Origin: Cyanobacteria bacterium RU_5_0
Lineage (GTDB): Bacteria; Cyanobacteriota; Cyanobacteriia; Elainellales; Elainellaceae
Direction of reading: 5' to 3'
Assembly: GCA_012033255.1 (NCBI GenBank)
Contig: JAAUSF010000045.1
Location: forward strand, 1-33,191
DNA: 33,191 nucleotides
The translations under genes were made by a program, and so were the position numbers. The notes below the pieces were generated by a model. That model was not told where the DNA came from and made no database searches. It saw only the letters and a program-made list of their open reading frames with translations. Each line of letters starts with the position of its first letter. Position 1 is the stretch's first letter. This document shows, piece after piece, positions 16,841-24,551 of the stretch.

Positions 16841-16987
16841 TGGAAGACCACAAGTGAATCGTTAATCGCATTCATCTAAAGATTTTGAGCCTTAGATGCC
16901 TTAACTAAATGCAAGTTTAACACGGTCAAAATTGTCCTCACTCTAAACCTTTTTTACGACGCAGTGAAATCACATCTTATCGCCATC

Positions 16988-17001
16988 CGTTATCAATAAC
17001 G
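16988..17001. promoter_or_regulatory. Small perfect inverted repeat between the two kinase genes
   Basis: CGTTAT-CA-ATAACG is a perfect 6-bp inverted repeat in the 233-bp spacer upstream of the 1390-residue kinase. It may be an operator or chance. The rest of the spacer shows no strong terminator. Confidence 0.2.
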
Positions 17002-17073
17002 CTGATGACAATAAAACTGTGTTCCTTACTGAGATTCATCCTCATTCCAGGGTAATTCGGAATTGTTTCTAAT

Positions 17074-20000
17074 TCAAGGTTTCAAAGCATTCTCCTGCTT
17101 CATTAGCTCTCCAATCGCCTTCACTAATCGATCGGGTGCAATTGGCTTTGCTAAATGCAGTTGAAATCCGGCGGCGAGGGCTTGGCGCTGATCATATTCG
17201 GCCGCATAGGCGGTGAGGGCGATCGCTAGGATGTTTCCGCCTCGTTCAGGTGGCATGGCTCTCACTTGGCGCATCAGCATATAGCCATCCATGTCTGGCA
17301 TTCCAATGTCGCATAGGAGAATATCAGGTTTAGCACGAAATAATATTTGCAAGGCTTCGATTGCTGAAGCGACGACCGTGATTTCTGCATCATGTTCTTG
17401 CAGCACAAATGAGAGCAAATCACGCATATCTGCATCATCATCCACAACCAAAACATGAATTCCTTTCAACTGCTGAAGATCCGCAGACAGCGATCGATCG
17501 CCTCTTTCATCCTTTATCCGTCCATTTTGATCCCTCACAAGCGGCAATTGCACAATGAACGTCGCTCCTTGATTTTCTCCGGAACTCTCTGCCTGAACGA
17601 TGCCACCGTGTAATTCGACGAGATGACGGACGATCGCCAATCCCAATCCTAATCCGCCAAACTTGCGCGTTGTCGTTCCATCAGCTTGTCGGAAATAATC
17701 AAACACAAAGGGCAAGAAGTCGGGATTGATGCCTTTACCAGTATCGCGAACAGTGATCTGAGCATACTTGTCTTCTGTCCTTTGTTGGTTGTCCTTGGCG
17801 AATGACACAGGATGAATACCCCATGACAAACTAACTTCAACTCTTCCTCCATTGGGAGTGAACTTGACGGCATTCGAGAGTAAGTTCCACATCACCTGTT
17901 GCAGTCGTCCAGCATCTCCTGAAACTAAAAATTTTGAGTTTTGAATTTTGAGTTCTGAGTTGTCTTCTTTAGAGGTGATATTATTCTCAGTTGTGTTCTC
18001 CCATTCAGGGCTTAGGATGGTAAATTCTAAGTCGATCGACTTTGCTTCTGCGGACAATCGCACTGTTTCTAATGCAGATTCGATCGTATTCGCTAAATCA
18101 ACCTGGACAATGTTCAAACTTAGCTTGCCGCGCAAAATTCGTGAAACATCCAATAAATCTTCAATCAATTGCGCTTGCAGCCTAGCATTCCGTTCAATAA
18201 TTTCGAGTGCGCGTTGAGTCGTGGTTTCATCATATTTGCGTGTTTGCAATAGTCGTGCCCATCCTAAAATTGGATTGAGCGGTGTTCTTAATTCATGTGA
18301 CAGAACGGCTAAAAATTCATCTTTGATGCGATTAACTCGCTGTGCTTCTTGATAAAGACGAGCGTTATCGATCGCCACAGCAGCCCGACGAGCCACATCT
18401 TCGGCTAATGCTAAATCAGCATGATCATAGAAGCGATTTGAGTCGAATACTGCAAAGGAGAAAGAGCCAAACACTTGTCCACGACAGACGAGCGGAATCA
18501 CCATCAACGATCGAGGTTTCAAGCGTTGCAACAGTTGCAAATGCTCTTCGTCTTGTGCCATGTTGGGCAAGATTGAATCGTCAAATTGAGGATAGAAAAC
18601 CGAGTGTCCTTGTCGGAGTTTGTCAATGATCGGATGAGGTTTTCCGGATTTTGGTGCATAGCGGTGTCGCATATCGCTGATATTCTGCTGAAGTTCTGGG
18701 CGAGTGCAGGCGATCGCAATTTGCTGTAGTGTCCAGCCATCCTGCACAATGTCAACAATGCACCAGTCTCCCAAAATCGGCACTGCGAGATGGGCAACTC
18801 CAGCCAGCGTAGCTTCGTAGTCCAGTGAAGAGGCAAGGAGGGTGCTGATTTCCAAAAGAAAACGTTGAGCAGCTTCGGCGCGTTTGCGATCGCTAATATC
18901 TTCGATGATCCCAACGGCGTATTTCGGTTGTCCGGCAGCATCCCAAACGGCAGAAGAAGTCAAATTCACCCAGGTGATCGAGCCGTCTTTGCGAATGTAG
19001 CGTTTCTCCAGAGAGTAGCCTGAAATCTCTTTGGCTAATACTCGTCGTGCAAACTGCCAATCCATCTCTAAATCATCTGGATGAGTAATTTGCTGAAACG
19101 TCATCTGGCTCAACTCGTCATCACGATATCCGGTAATATCACACAAGGCTGGATTGATCTCTATAAAATGCCCATCTAACCCCACTTGAGCAATGCCGAC
19201 AGCCGCCTGGTTAAACATCGCTCGGAATCGTTCTTCACTTTCTTGCAATGCCTCTTTCGCGTGTTTGGTCGCTGTAATGTCTACCAAAATTATACCGAGT
19301 CCGACGATATCATCGGCAGCACTGCGAACGGGATAATAGTTTCCTAACCAATAACCATATTGCTTGGACTCTCCTTGCGTGTCGCCACTAATTTCAACAT
19401 TGAGCATCGGTTCGCCCGTGTCTAGAACATGTTGCAATTGTGGCTCGAACTGCTCTGCCATCGTAGGCAAAATATCTCGAAATCGCTGTCCTAAGTGGTC
19501 TTCGATCGTCACCCCATGAATATCTGCCAAAACCTGATTAATCCGGACATAACGAAGCTCTCGATCGAGAAAACAAACGGCGATCGGGGCAGCTGCTAGC
19601 AGGGCATCGAGCAGAGACAGGGATTCGGCTTGCTGTTGCACCATCTGCTGCATTTTTTGGTAAAGGCGAGAATTATCGATCGCGAGGGCGGCTCGATGCG
19701 CCAGATCGAGGGCTAATTGCAAATCGGCTGGGGTGTAACGACGATCGGATTCTGCCATCACAAACGCGATTACCCCTAAGATCCGTTGACGCACCACAAG
19801 CGGTACAATCATTGCCGACTTCATGCCCAGTGCCCGTACTGTTTGCAATTGTTCTTCGTCCTGAAAAGCGTCTACTAGCATTGAGTCGGTGATTTCGGAG
19901 AACAATTCTGGCTCACCGCTGCGGAGGATGTTGCTAATTAGATCGGTTCCGTTGAAAGTGGAGGAAGCAGTTTGCAATTTCTGTGCCCATTCTGCTTTGT

Positions 20001-20898
20001 CAGGATCAGTATAGGCGATCGGCATTCGATACAGCGATCCGCCTTCATCCAGGATCTCTATAGAACACCAATCTGCTAGATAGGGAACGGACATCTGGGC
20101 GACTTGTTCTAAGGTCAAAGCGCAATCGAGAGAGCTAGAAAGCACCCGACTCGTTTCGACGAGATATCGTAATGCTTCCTCGGCTTGTTTGCGATCGGTG
20201 ATATTGATCGCGGCTCCCGTAATCCCCTGGGAAGATCTGCCAAACTGGAGCGGTTCGATAATTAAATCGTAGTAGTGGGTTTCTCCATTCAGAGTGAGGC
20301 GAATTTCATCCCGAACCGCAACACCGTTTTCCAACACGCTCGCTTTAATCGCTGTCAATCGATCGCGATCGGAAGGCGCAAACAACTCGGCATCTGCATG
20401 ATTGATCACCTCTGCCGTCAACCCCAACCCTTGAGGATTGTGAATCCATTGATATCGCAGCGCCTGATCCTGTTGAAAGACGCTGATATCAGAACTGCTC
20501 AACGCCAACCGAAATCGCTCCTCACTCACCCGCAGCTTTCGCAAATTCACCTCAGCCCGTTGCTTCGCCGATCGCATCGACTCACACAGAAAGCTAACCA
20601 ACACTCCCTGCAAGCCAAATAGTCCTGTCCGTAACACATCTGATGCATCAAACGAGAATCCATGAATGGGTTCAATGAAGAAGAAACTGCTTAGAGCCAT
20701 TGACAGCAAGGTAGCTAATAACCCTGGATTTAGCCCTCCATACCATGCACTGATCATGATTGCACCAAAAAATAGCAGGAAGGGATTCCGTGCCATGTCA
20801 AACCAAGGATTCAGCCCTTGCATTAGCACGAGTGCTAACAGAACAGCAAAAACAGCTACTCCGTAGGGCAAAAAGCGAGGGCGAGTAGGGTGTAGCAT
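17074..20898 (-). CDS. Hybrid sensor histidine kinase with DUF4118-like membrane domain, PAS/GAF modules and REC
   Basis: A 1274-residue sensor kinase. Residues 12-107 form three or four membrane helices like the KdpD-type DUF4118 domain (AWYGGLNPGLLATLLS, FFFIEP). Then PAS (125-237), GAF (243-410), PAS (425-547), PAS/PAC (552-672) and a second GAF (678-848). The two GAFs are paralogous (LADWCSIEI and LGDWCIVDI). HisKA has LSHELRTPLNPIL with His868. The ATPase domain has NLLSNAVKFT, VRDTGKGI and GGLGLGLAI. A C-terminal REC (1147-1265) has Asp1197 in ILLCDIGMPDMDGY. An odd low-complexity insertion (about 962-992) lies before the ATPase N box. The ATG at 20898 is preferred to TTG at 20907. Input and output partner are unknown. 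Confidence 0.92.
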   Translation of the reverse strand: MLHPTRPRFLPYGVAVFAVLLALVLMQGLNPWFDMARNPFLLFFGAIMISAWYGGLNPGLLATLLSMALSSFFFIEPIHGFSFDASDVLRTGLFGLQGVLVSFLCESMRSAKQRAEVNLRKLRVSEERFRLALSSSDISVFQQDQALRYQWIHNPQGLGLTAEVINHADAELFAPSDRDRLTAIKASVLENGVAVRDEIRLTLNGETHYYDLIIEPLQFGRSSQGITGAAINITDRKQAEEALRYLVETSRVLSSSLDCALTLEQVAQMSVPYLADWCSIEILDEGGSLYRMPIAYTDPDKAEWAQKLQTASSTFNGTDLISNILRSGEPELFSEITDSMLVDAFQDEEQLQTVRALGMKSAMIVPLVVRQRILGVIAFVMAESDRRYTPADLQLALDLAHRAALAIDNSRLYQKMQQMVQQQAESLSLLDALLAAAPIAVCFLDRELRYVRINQVLADIHGVTIEDHLGQRFRDILPTMAEQFEPQLQHVLDTGEPMLNVEISGDTQGESKQYGYWLGNYYPVRSAADDIVGLGIILVDITATKHAKEALQESEERFRAMFNQAAVGIAQVGLDGHFIEINPALCDITGYRDDELSQMTFQQITHPDDLEMDWQFARRVLAKEISGYSLEKRYIRKDGSITWVNLTSSAVWDAAGQPKYAVGIIEDISDRKRAEAAQRFLLEISTLLASSLDYEATLAGVAHLAVPILGDWCIVDIVQDGWTLQQIAIACTRPELQQNISDMRHRYAPKSGKPHPIIDKLRQGHSVFYPQFDDSILPNMAQDEEHLQLLQRLKPRSLMVIPLVCRGQVFGSFSFAVFDSNRFYDHADLALAEDVARRAAVAIDNARLYQEAQRVNRIKDEFLAVLSHELRTPLNPILGWARLLQTRKYDETTTQRALEIIERNARLQAQLIEDLLDVSRILRGKLSLNIVQVDLANTIESALETVRLSAEAKSIDLEFTILSPEWENTTENNITSKEDNSELKIQNSKFLVSGDAGRLQQVMWNLLSNAVKFTPNGGRVEVSLSWGIHPVSFAKDNQQRTEDKYAQITVRDTGKGINPDFLPFVFDYFRQADGTTTRKFGGLGLGLAIVRHLVELHGGIVQAESSGENQGATFIVQLPLVRDQNGRIKDERGDRSLSADLQQLKGIHVLVVDDDADMRDLLSFVLQEHDAEITVVASAIEALQILFRAKPDILLCDIGMPDMDGYMLMRQVRAMPPERGGNILAIALTAYAAEYDQRQALAAGFQLHLAKPIAPDRLVKAIGELMKQENALKP

Positions 20899-20989
20899 AA
20901 ATGACAACCAGGTATCACTTCAAAATTGAAGCTTTATTTAACCTAGGGTAGAGCTAAAGTTGAGTGCTACTCTCCTATAGACAGATTTT

Positions 20990-21490
20990 TTAGCCAGAAC
21001 GATCGCCAAAACCACCAAAATTGACGATCGTGCGCTGCAATACCCAAACGATCGCCACGCTGACCCCACTGCTAAATAGACCGAGGCTGAGTTGCCCCTG
21101 TCCTGTCAGCCAACAAGTTGCACCCATTATCGTTAATATAACAGCCAGACTACGGGCGATCGTCAGCATCCATTGCACTGTTGGAGGGGTGTGAGCGGCA
21201 GGAGAGGAGCCAATCTTTTCATTCAGATCAACGGCATGAATGAGGTGCTGTCGAGCCTGGAGCTTAACCAAATCAACCTGATAGTAGGTTCCAAGTTCGG
21301 CATCACGCAGACTGGCGACAGACTGTAAGCCAAATTGTTTGGCATGGGCAATGGCTTCACGAATCTGTTTTTTGGTTGCCAGAGGTTGCAATGCCTCAAA
21401 GACTGACTCCCGATATACCCCTGTTTTCCCCATCTCTAAAATTTGTTGAGTCAATTCAGGGACGGAGAGGCGGCGTACAATTAAATTCAT
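20990..21490 (-). CDS. Conserved hypothetical two-helix membrane protein
   Basis: A 166-residue protein I cannot name. Residues 1-95 are soluble and helical, with a pattern like a small DNA- or protein-binding helical domain (LTQQILEMGKTGVYRESVFEALQPLA is the longest motif, read in two parts). Two membrane helices follow at about 107-128 and 133-152, with a short basic and glycine-rich tail. The ATG at 21490 has AAGGTGA at a normal distance, so the gene is probably translated. It lies 91 bp upstream of the large kinase on the same strand and may be cotranscribed with it, but nothing in its sequence shows a signalling role. Confidence 0.7.
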   Translation of the reverse strand: MNLIVRRLSVPELTQQILEMGKTGVYRESVFEALQPLATKKQIREAIAHAKQFGLQSVASLRDAELGTYYQVDLVKLQARQHLIHAVDLNEKIGSSPAAHTPPTVQWMLTIARSLAVILTIMGATCWLTGQGQLSLGLFSSGVSVAIVWVLQRTIVNFGGFGDRSG

Positions 21491-21560
21491 AGCAGCTTCA
21501 CCTTGACGATCGTAAATATAGTAAACCAGTACTATCCCTGAGTGTAGTGGTTAGGATGAT

Positions 21561-21581
21561 TCTTAATTAATTGAATTAAGA
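21561..21581. promoter_or_regulatory. Perfect 8-bp inverted repeat upstream of the hypothetical membrane protein
   Basis: TCTTAATT (21561-21568) and AATTAAGA (21574-21581) flank AATTG. The site lies 70 bp upstream of the minus-strand start at 21490, a plausible place for a regulator site or promoter-proximal hairpin. No regulator can be named. Confidence 0.3.
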
Positions 21582-22219
21582 TCGGCTTACAGGGTGAAAA
21601 GGCGGAAAGCCTTCTCTTGCCGATATCGATCGCCTGCCCGTATCCCTGCATCCCTCAACGATCGATTAACACTGCCATGATAATCACCCCATCTTCATAT
21701 TTGATTCGTGGATCTTTATGGAGACTCAACATCTTCGATAATGAAAGCTGATACTCTTAGTTAGTAACACGGAGACTGTACAAACTACCTGAAATTCGAT
21801 CGGCAGCCTCTAACCTTAAATCCTGTTCCTCCGAAAGTGTGGTGTCATTCTTGATGTTGATGTGTGAGACGATTGAATTTCCATTCAGAGATATTAAGGG
21901 TAATCATCTGCCTCAACCCCTCTCAACTCATTCCACCCACGAGAACCTACCTATTGTCATTCACGACGAGTTCTATTATTTGGCTGAGTGAGCATCACTG
22001 ACAGCACTCAATTAGGTTTAAAACCGATTTGCACGGACAACGGTATTAAACTGCGTATAAGTTTTAAGTGTGCGGGGAATTCTACCATCTATCAATCTGA
22101 GCATTCACACCCAAGATTTCAGTCTAGGGTCTATCACTTCTGCGACGTGGTGATGCTCATTGAATCGGGGACTGAAACGGTATACGCCAAGTTAAGACTA
22201 TGCAATGTGTTGCTCAAAA

Positions 22220-22259
22220 TCAGCCTAACTTAGGGTTGGTTTCTCTAAGGCTGACTTTT
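22220..22259 (+). terminator. Terminator-like or leader hairpin before pixG-like gene
   Basis: TCAGCC (22220-22225) with TTAG after a TAAC bulge pairs with CTAAGGCTGA (22245-22254), and CTTTT follows directly. It lies 55 bp before the ATG at 22314, inside the likely leader. It may end upstream transcription or act as an attenuator for the cluster. Confidence 0.4.
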
Positions 22260-22313
22260 GGAATGAGGCTAAATCCTTATCGATACTTTCCTTGAACTGA
22301 TCTGGAGTACCAA

Positions 22314-23378
22314 ATGAATACCATCAGCATGGGCGCCTACAAGCCATCCCAACGATTGCACCCACTGAGTCTGCTGGCACAATTCGCGAGTCGTCAGACA
22401 AGCGGTTGTTTACAGGTATCCAGTGGAACTGCGGCTTGGTCGATCTATCTAGATCAAGGAAAGCTCGTCTATGCCTCAAATTCGATTGATCCGTTTGGGC
22501 GGCTCGACCATCATCTGCGTCGCCTTAGCAGTCAAGTACCTAACTTAGTGAGTGGCATTCGTGTACAGGTGCGATTGCTGTTTGAGATGGAAGACAATCA
22601 AGTTGTTCAGGTGGATGACTACCGAGCAATTTGCTGGTTAGTCGAACAACAGCATATTTCAGTAGATCAGGCGGTAGCCTTGATTGAAGACCTGGCTAAA
22701 GATGTCATTGAATCATTTCTATCTGTGCAAACTGGGACGTATGAAATCATTGAAAAGAGTCCGTTTGATGAATTGCCCAAGTTTTGCCAGCTTGATCTAC
22801 GTCCGTTGGTGGAATATTGCCAAACGCAAATGCGGCGTCGGCAATCGTCTGGGCAGCCTGCGACGGCAGCTTCAGAGCGTGAGTCTCTGAATCAGAGTAA
22901 TCCTTATTCTCCAATGGATTTGAATCGGAAGTTGGGTACGTCGATCAATTCTAATTTGGCGACGAATCTTCCTAATGCGAAGTCGAATCCATCTATGAAG
23001 TCTCAAAATAAATCGACGTATACGATCGCCTGCATTGACGACAGCCCTACTGTTTTACAAGCCATCAATTCTTTTTTAGACGATCGCAGTTTCTCCGTGA
23101 TTATGATTAGCGATCCGGTCAAAGCGTTAATGCAGGTCATCCGCAATAAGCCAGATTTGATTCTGCTTGATGTGACTATGCCCAACTTGGACGGTTACGA
23201 ATTATGTTCTCTATTGCGGAAACATCCTCATTTTAAGCAAACGCCGATCGTCATGGTGACAGGAAATACGGGGTTTATCGATCGCGCTAAAGCCAAATTA
23301 GTTGGTGCATCGGGCTATCTTACTAAACCATTCACCCAATCCGATTTGATCAAGATGGTCTTCAAGCACTTGATGTAA
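22314..23378 (+). CDS. pixG: PATAN/DUF4388-REC response regulator, PixG-like
   Basis: A 354-residue response regulator, first gene of the phototaxis-type cluster. Residues about 14-170 form a PATAN (DUF4388-like) domain with the typical opening HPLSLLAQFASRQTSGCLQV and IYLDQGKLVYASNS. A polar Ser/Asn-rich linker (175-235) leads to a REC domain at 237-354, with acidic IDDSP, phosphoacceptor Asp286 in LILLDVTMP, and YLTKPF. PATAN-REC proteins such as PixG and PatA-type regulators act downstream of CheA and influence pilus polarity or motor ATPases. GGAG lies 7 nt before ATG 22314. Orthology to pixG follows from domain order and gene order. Confidence 0.85.
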   Translation: MNTISMGAYKPSQRLHPLSLLAQFASRQTSGCLQVSSGTAAWSIYLDQGKLVYASNSIDPFGRLDHHLRRLSSQVPNLVSGIRVQVRLLFEMEDNQVVQVDDYRAICWLVEQQHISVDQAVALIEDLAKDVIESFLSVQTGTYEIIEKSPFDELPKFCQLDLRPLVEYCQTQMRRRQSSGQPATAASERESLNQSNPYSPMDLNRKLGTSINSNLATNLPNAKSNPSMKSQNKSTYTIACIDDSPTVLQAINSFLDDRSFSVIMISDPVKALMQVIRNKPDLILLDVTMPNLDGYELCSLLRKHPHFKQTPIVMVTGNTGFIDRAKAKLVGASGYLTKPFTQSDLIKMVFKHLM

Positions 23379-23415
23379 AGAGCAATTATCAGTTTTAGTT
23401 ATTAGTCAAACAGTA

Positions 23416-23430
23416 GTGGGCACTGCCCAC
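23416..23430. repeat. GTGGGCACTGCCCAC palindrome
   Basis: A perfect palindrome with one central base lies in the 193-bp gap between the first two pix-like genes. The GTGGGCA(N)TGCCCAC pattern is a familiar cyanobacterial dispersed motif. In RNA it would need an unpaired loop opened from the centre. Confidence 0.65.
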
Positions 23431-23571
23431 CAAAATATCGATTGAGCCATCAAGAATCGCAGACCAACCCAAAATTGTGGATAATACCCGCTCTGAATCT
23501 GAATCGCTGGAAGCGTCCGGATCAAGGAATTCATCATTGAAAAATTTATTGATTTGCCAAGGGAACCGAGG

Positions 23572-23949
23572 ATGGTTAGGACATTGTTGGGCACGATTTT
23601 AGTTGTAGAAGACACCCCTTCTGAAATGGAATTAATGACCCACTATTTGCGAGAAAGTGGCTACAACGTGATTCGGGCTGCCAGTGCTAGAGATGCATTG
23701 ACAAAAGCCGTTGAGCAAAAGCCCGATGCGATCGTAACGGATGTGGTGATGCCAGGAATGAGCGGGTTTGAACTCTGTCGAAACTTAAAACGAAATCCGG
23801 CAACGGAGAAAGTTCCAGTTGTGATTTGTAGCTCCAAAGATCAAGAAATCGATCGGCTTTGGGGGATGAAACAGGGGGCAGACGCCTACATCACTAAACC
23901 GTTTACCCGTGAACAACTCGTGCGGGCTGTCAAGTCTGTCACAGGTTAA
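23572..23949 (+). CDS. pixH: CheY-like response regulator, PixH-like
   Basis: A 125-residue single REC domain. It has the acidic pair in ILVVEDTPSEM, the phosphoacceptor aspartate in AIVTDVVMPGMSGFEL, the Ser/Thr position in VVICSS and the lysine in YITKPF. Single-domain regulators at this place in the cluster act as phosphate sinks or pilus-motor controllers, as with PixH and PilH. The ATG at 23572 is chosen over an in-frame TTG at 23554 because AAGGGA lies at a good distance upstream. It lies between the PATAN-REC gene and a CheW gene on the same strand. Its 3' end starts a 13-bp tandem repeat. Confidence 0.9.
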   Translation: MVRTLLGTILVVEDTPSEMELMTHYLRESGYNVIRAASARDALTKAVEQKPDAIVTDVVMPGMSGFELCRNLKRNPATEKVPVVICSSKDQEIDRLWGMKQGADAYITKPFTREQLVRAVKSVTG

Positions 23950-23978
23950 TTCCACAGGCTAATTCCACAGGCTAATTT
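23941..23978 (+). repeat. Three 13-bp near-tandem repeats spanning the pixH stop
   Basis: ACAGGTTAATTCC (23941-23953), ACAGGCTAATTCC (23954-23966) and ACAGGCTAATTT (23967-23978) run from the last codons of the CheY gene to the ATG of the CheW gene. Each copy has a TAA and an AGG that could serve as a weak ribosome-binding site. They look like a local duplication of the gene end. Confidence 0.85.
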
Positions 23979-24488
23979 ATGAACTCATCGGCTCTTGCCC
24001 TTCCAGCGAATCGACCTCAAAAAAACGCCGGAGACGCCTACCTTAAATTTCAGCTTGCCCCTAAAACCCCTGCTGTTTTCTCAATGCGGTATGTCCAGGA
24101 AGCCATTATCCTACCGACTCGCCGCCTCACGCCCATGCCCAATATGCCATCCCCAATGCTGGGATTGACAAACCGACGCAGCCGCGTCTTTTGGGTTGTG
24201 GATTTGGCTCAAATGTTGGGAATCGCCGCATTAGATGCCAATGTGCAGCAGTACACCTTAATTTTGATGCAAGTTGGTTCTGTCCCGTTGGGCTTGGCTA
24301 TCCAGCAAGTCAAAGGAATCGCATGGTTTCATCCAGATGCGGTTCAGTCTCCACTGAGACAAGTGACAACCGCCCTCGTGCCCTATTTAAGGGGATGTAT
24401 CCTTCAACAACACGAACAACTCCAAGAAATTTTATTGGTGCTGGATGCAGAGGCGATCGTCCAGTCACCAATTTTACGCAGTATTTAA
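23979..24488 (+). CDS. pixI: CheW-like coupling protein, PixI-like
   Basis: A 169-residue CheW-domain protein that links the receptor to CheA. The domain covers about 20-160, with YLKFQLAPKTPAVFSMRYV at the start, the PMPNMPSPMLGLTNRRSRVFWVVDLAQMLG segment (here read in parts) typical of CheW subdomain 2, and LGLAIQQVKGI later. The ATG at 23979 follows a weak AGG supplied by a tandem repeat. It lies 29 bp after the CheY gene and 63 bp before the MCP gene, as in pixGHIJL. Its sequence differs from the second CheW-like protein at 31061, so the cluster has two coupling modules plus the CheW domain of CheA. Confidence 0.88.
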   Translation: MNSSALALPANRPQKNAGDAYLKFQLAPKTPAVFSMRYVQEAIILPTRRLTPMPNMPSPMLGLTNRRSRVFWVVDLAQMLGIAALDANVQQYTLILMQVGSVPLGLAIQQVKGIAWFHPDAVQSPLRQVTTALVPYLRGCILQQHEQLQEILLVLDAEAIVQSPILRSI

Positions 24489-24551
24489 CGTCCTCAATTC
24501 CCAATTCACAATCCCCTAAACCGTTGTCCACTACTTGCGCTGCGAGGTACC

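Larger units (their letters stand above)
21491..22313. other. 823-bp intergenic region ahead of the pix-like cluster
   Basis: This is the divergent spacer between the hypothetical membrane protein (-) and the chemotaxis cluster (+). It has no convincing gene; an 81-codon GTG frame at 21988-22233 has no protein-like character. Structures seen are the inverted repeat TCTTAATT-AATTG-AATTAAGA (21561-21581), a small AAGGC/GCCTT hairpin (21599-21613), and a bulged hairpin at 22220-22254 close to the first pix-like gene. Its length suggests a long 5' leader or several regulatory sites. Confidence 0.6.

Noticed and set aside
21988..22233. 81-codon open frame in the long spacer before the pix-like cluster
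   Set aside because: GTG start without a ribosome-binding site, a composition unlike a protein, and it contains the leader hairpin; treated as non-coding.
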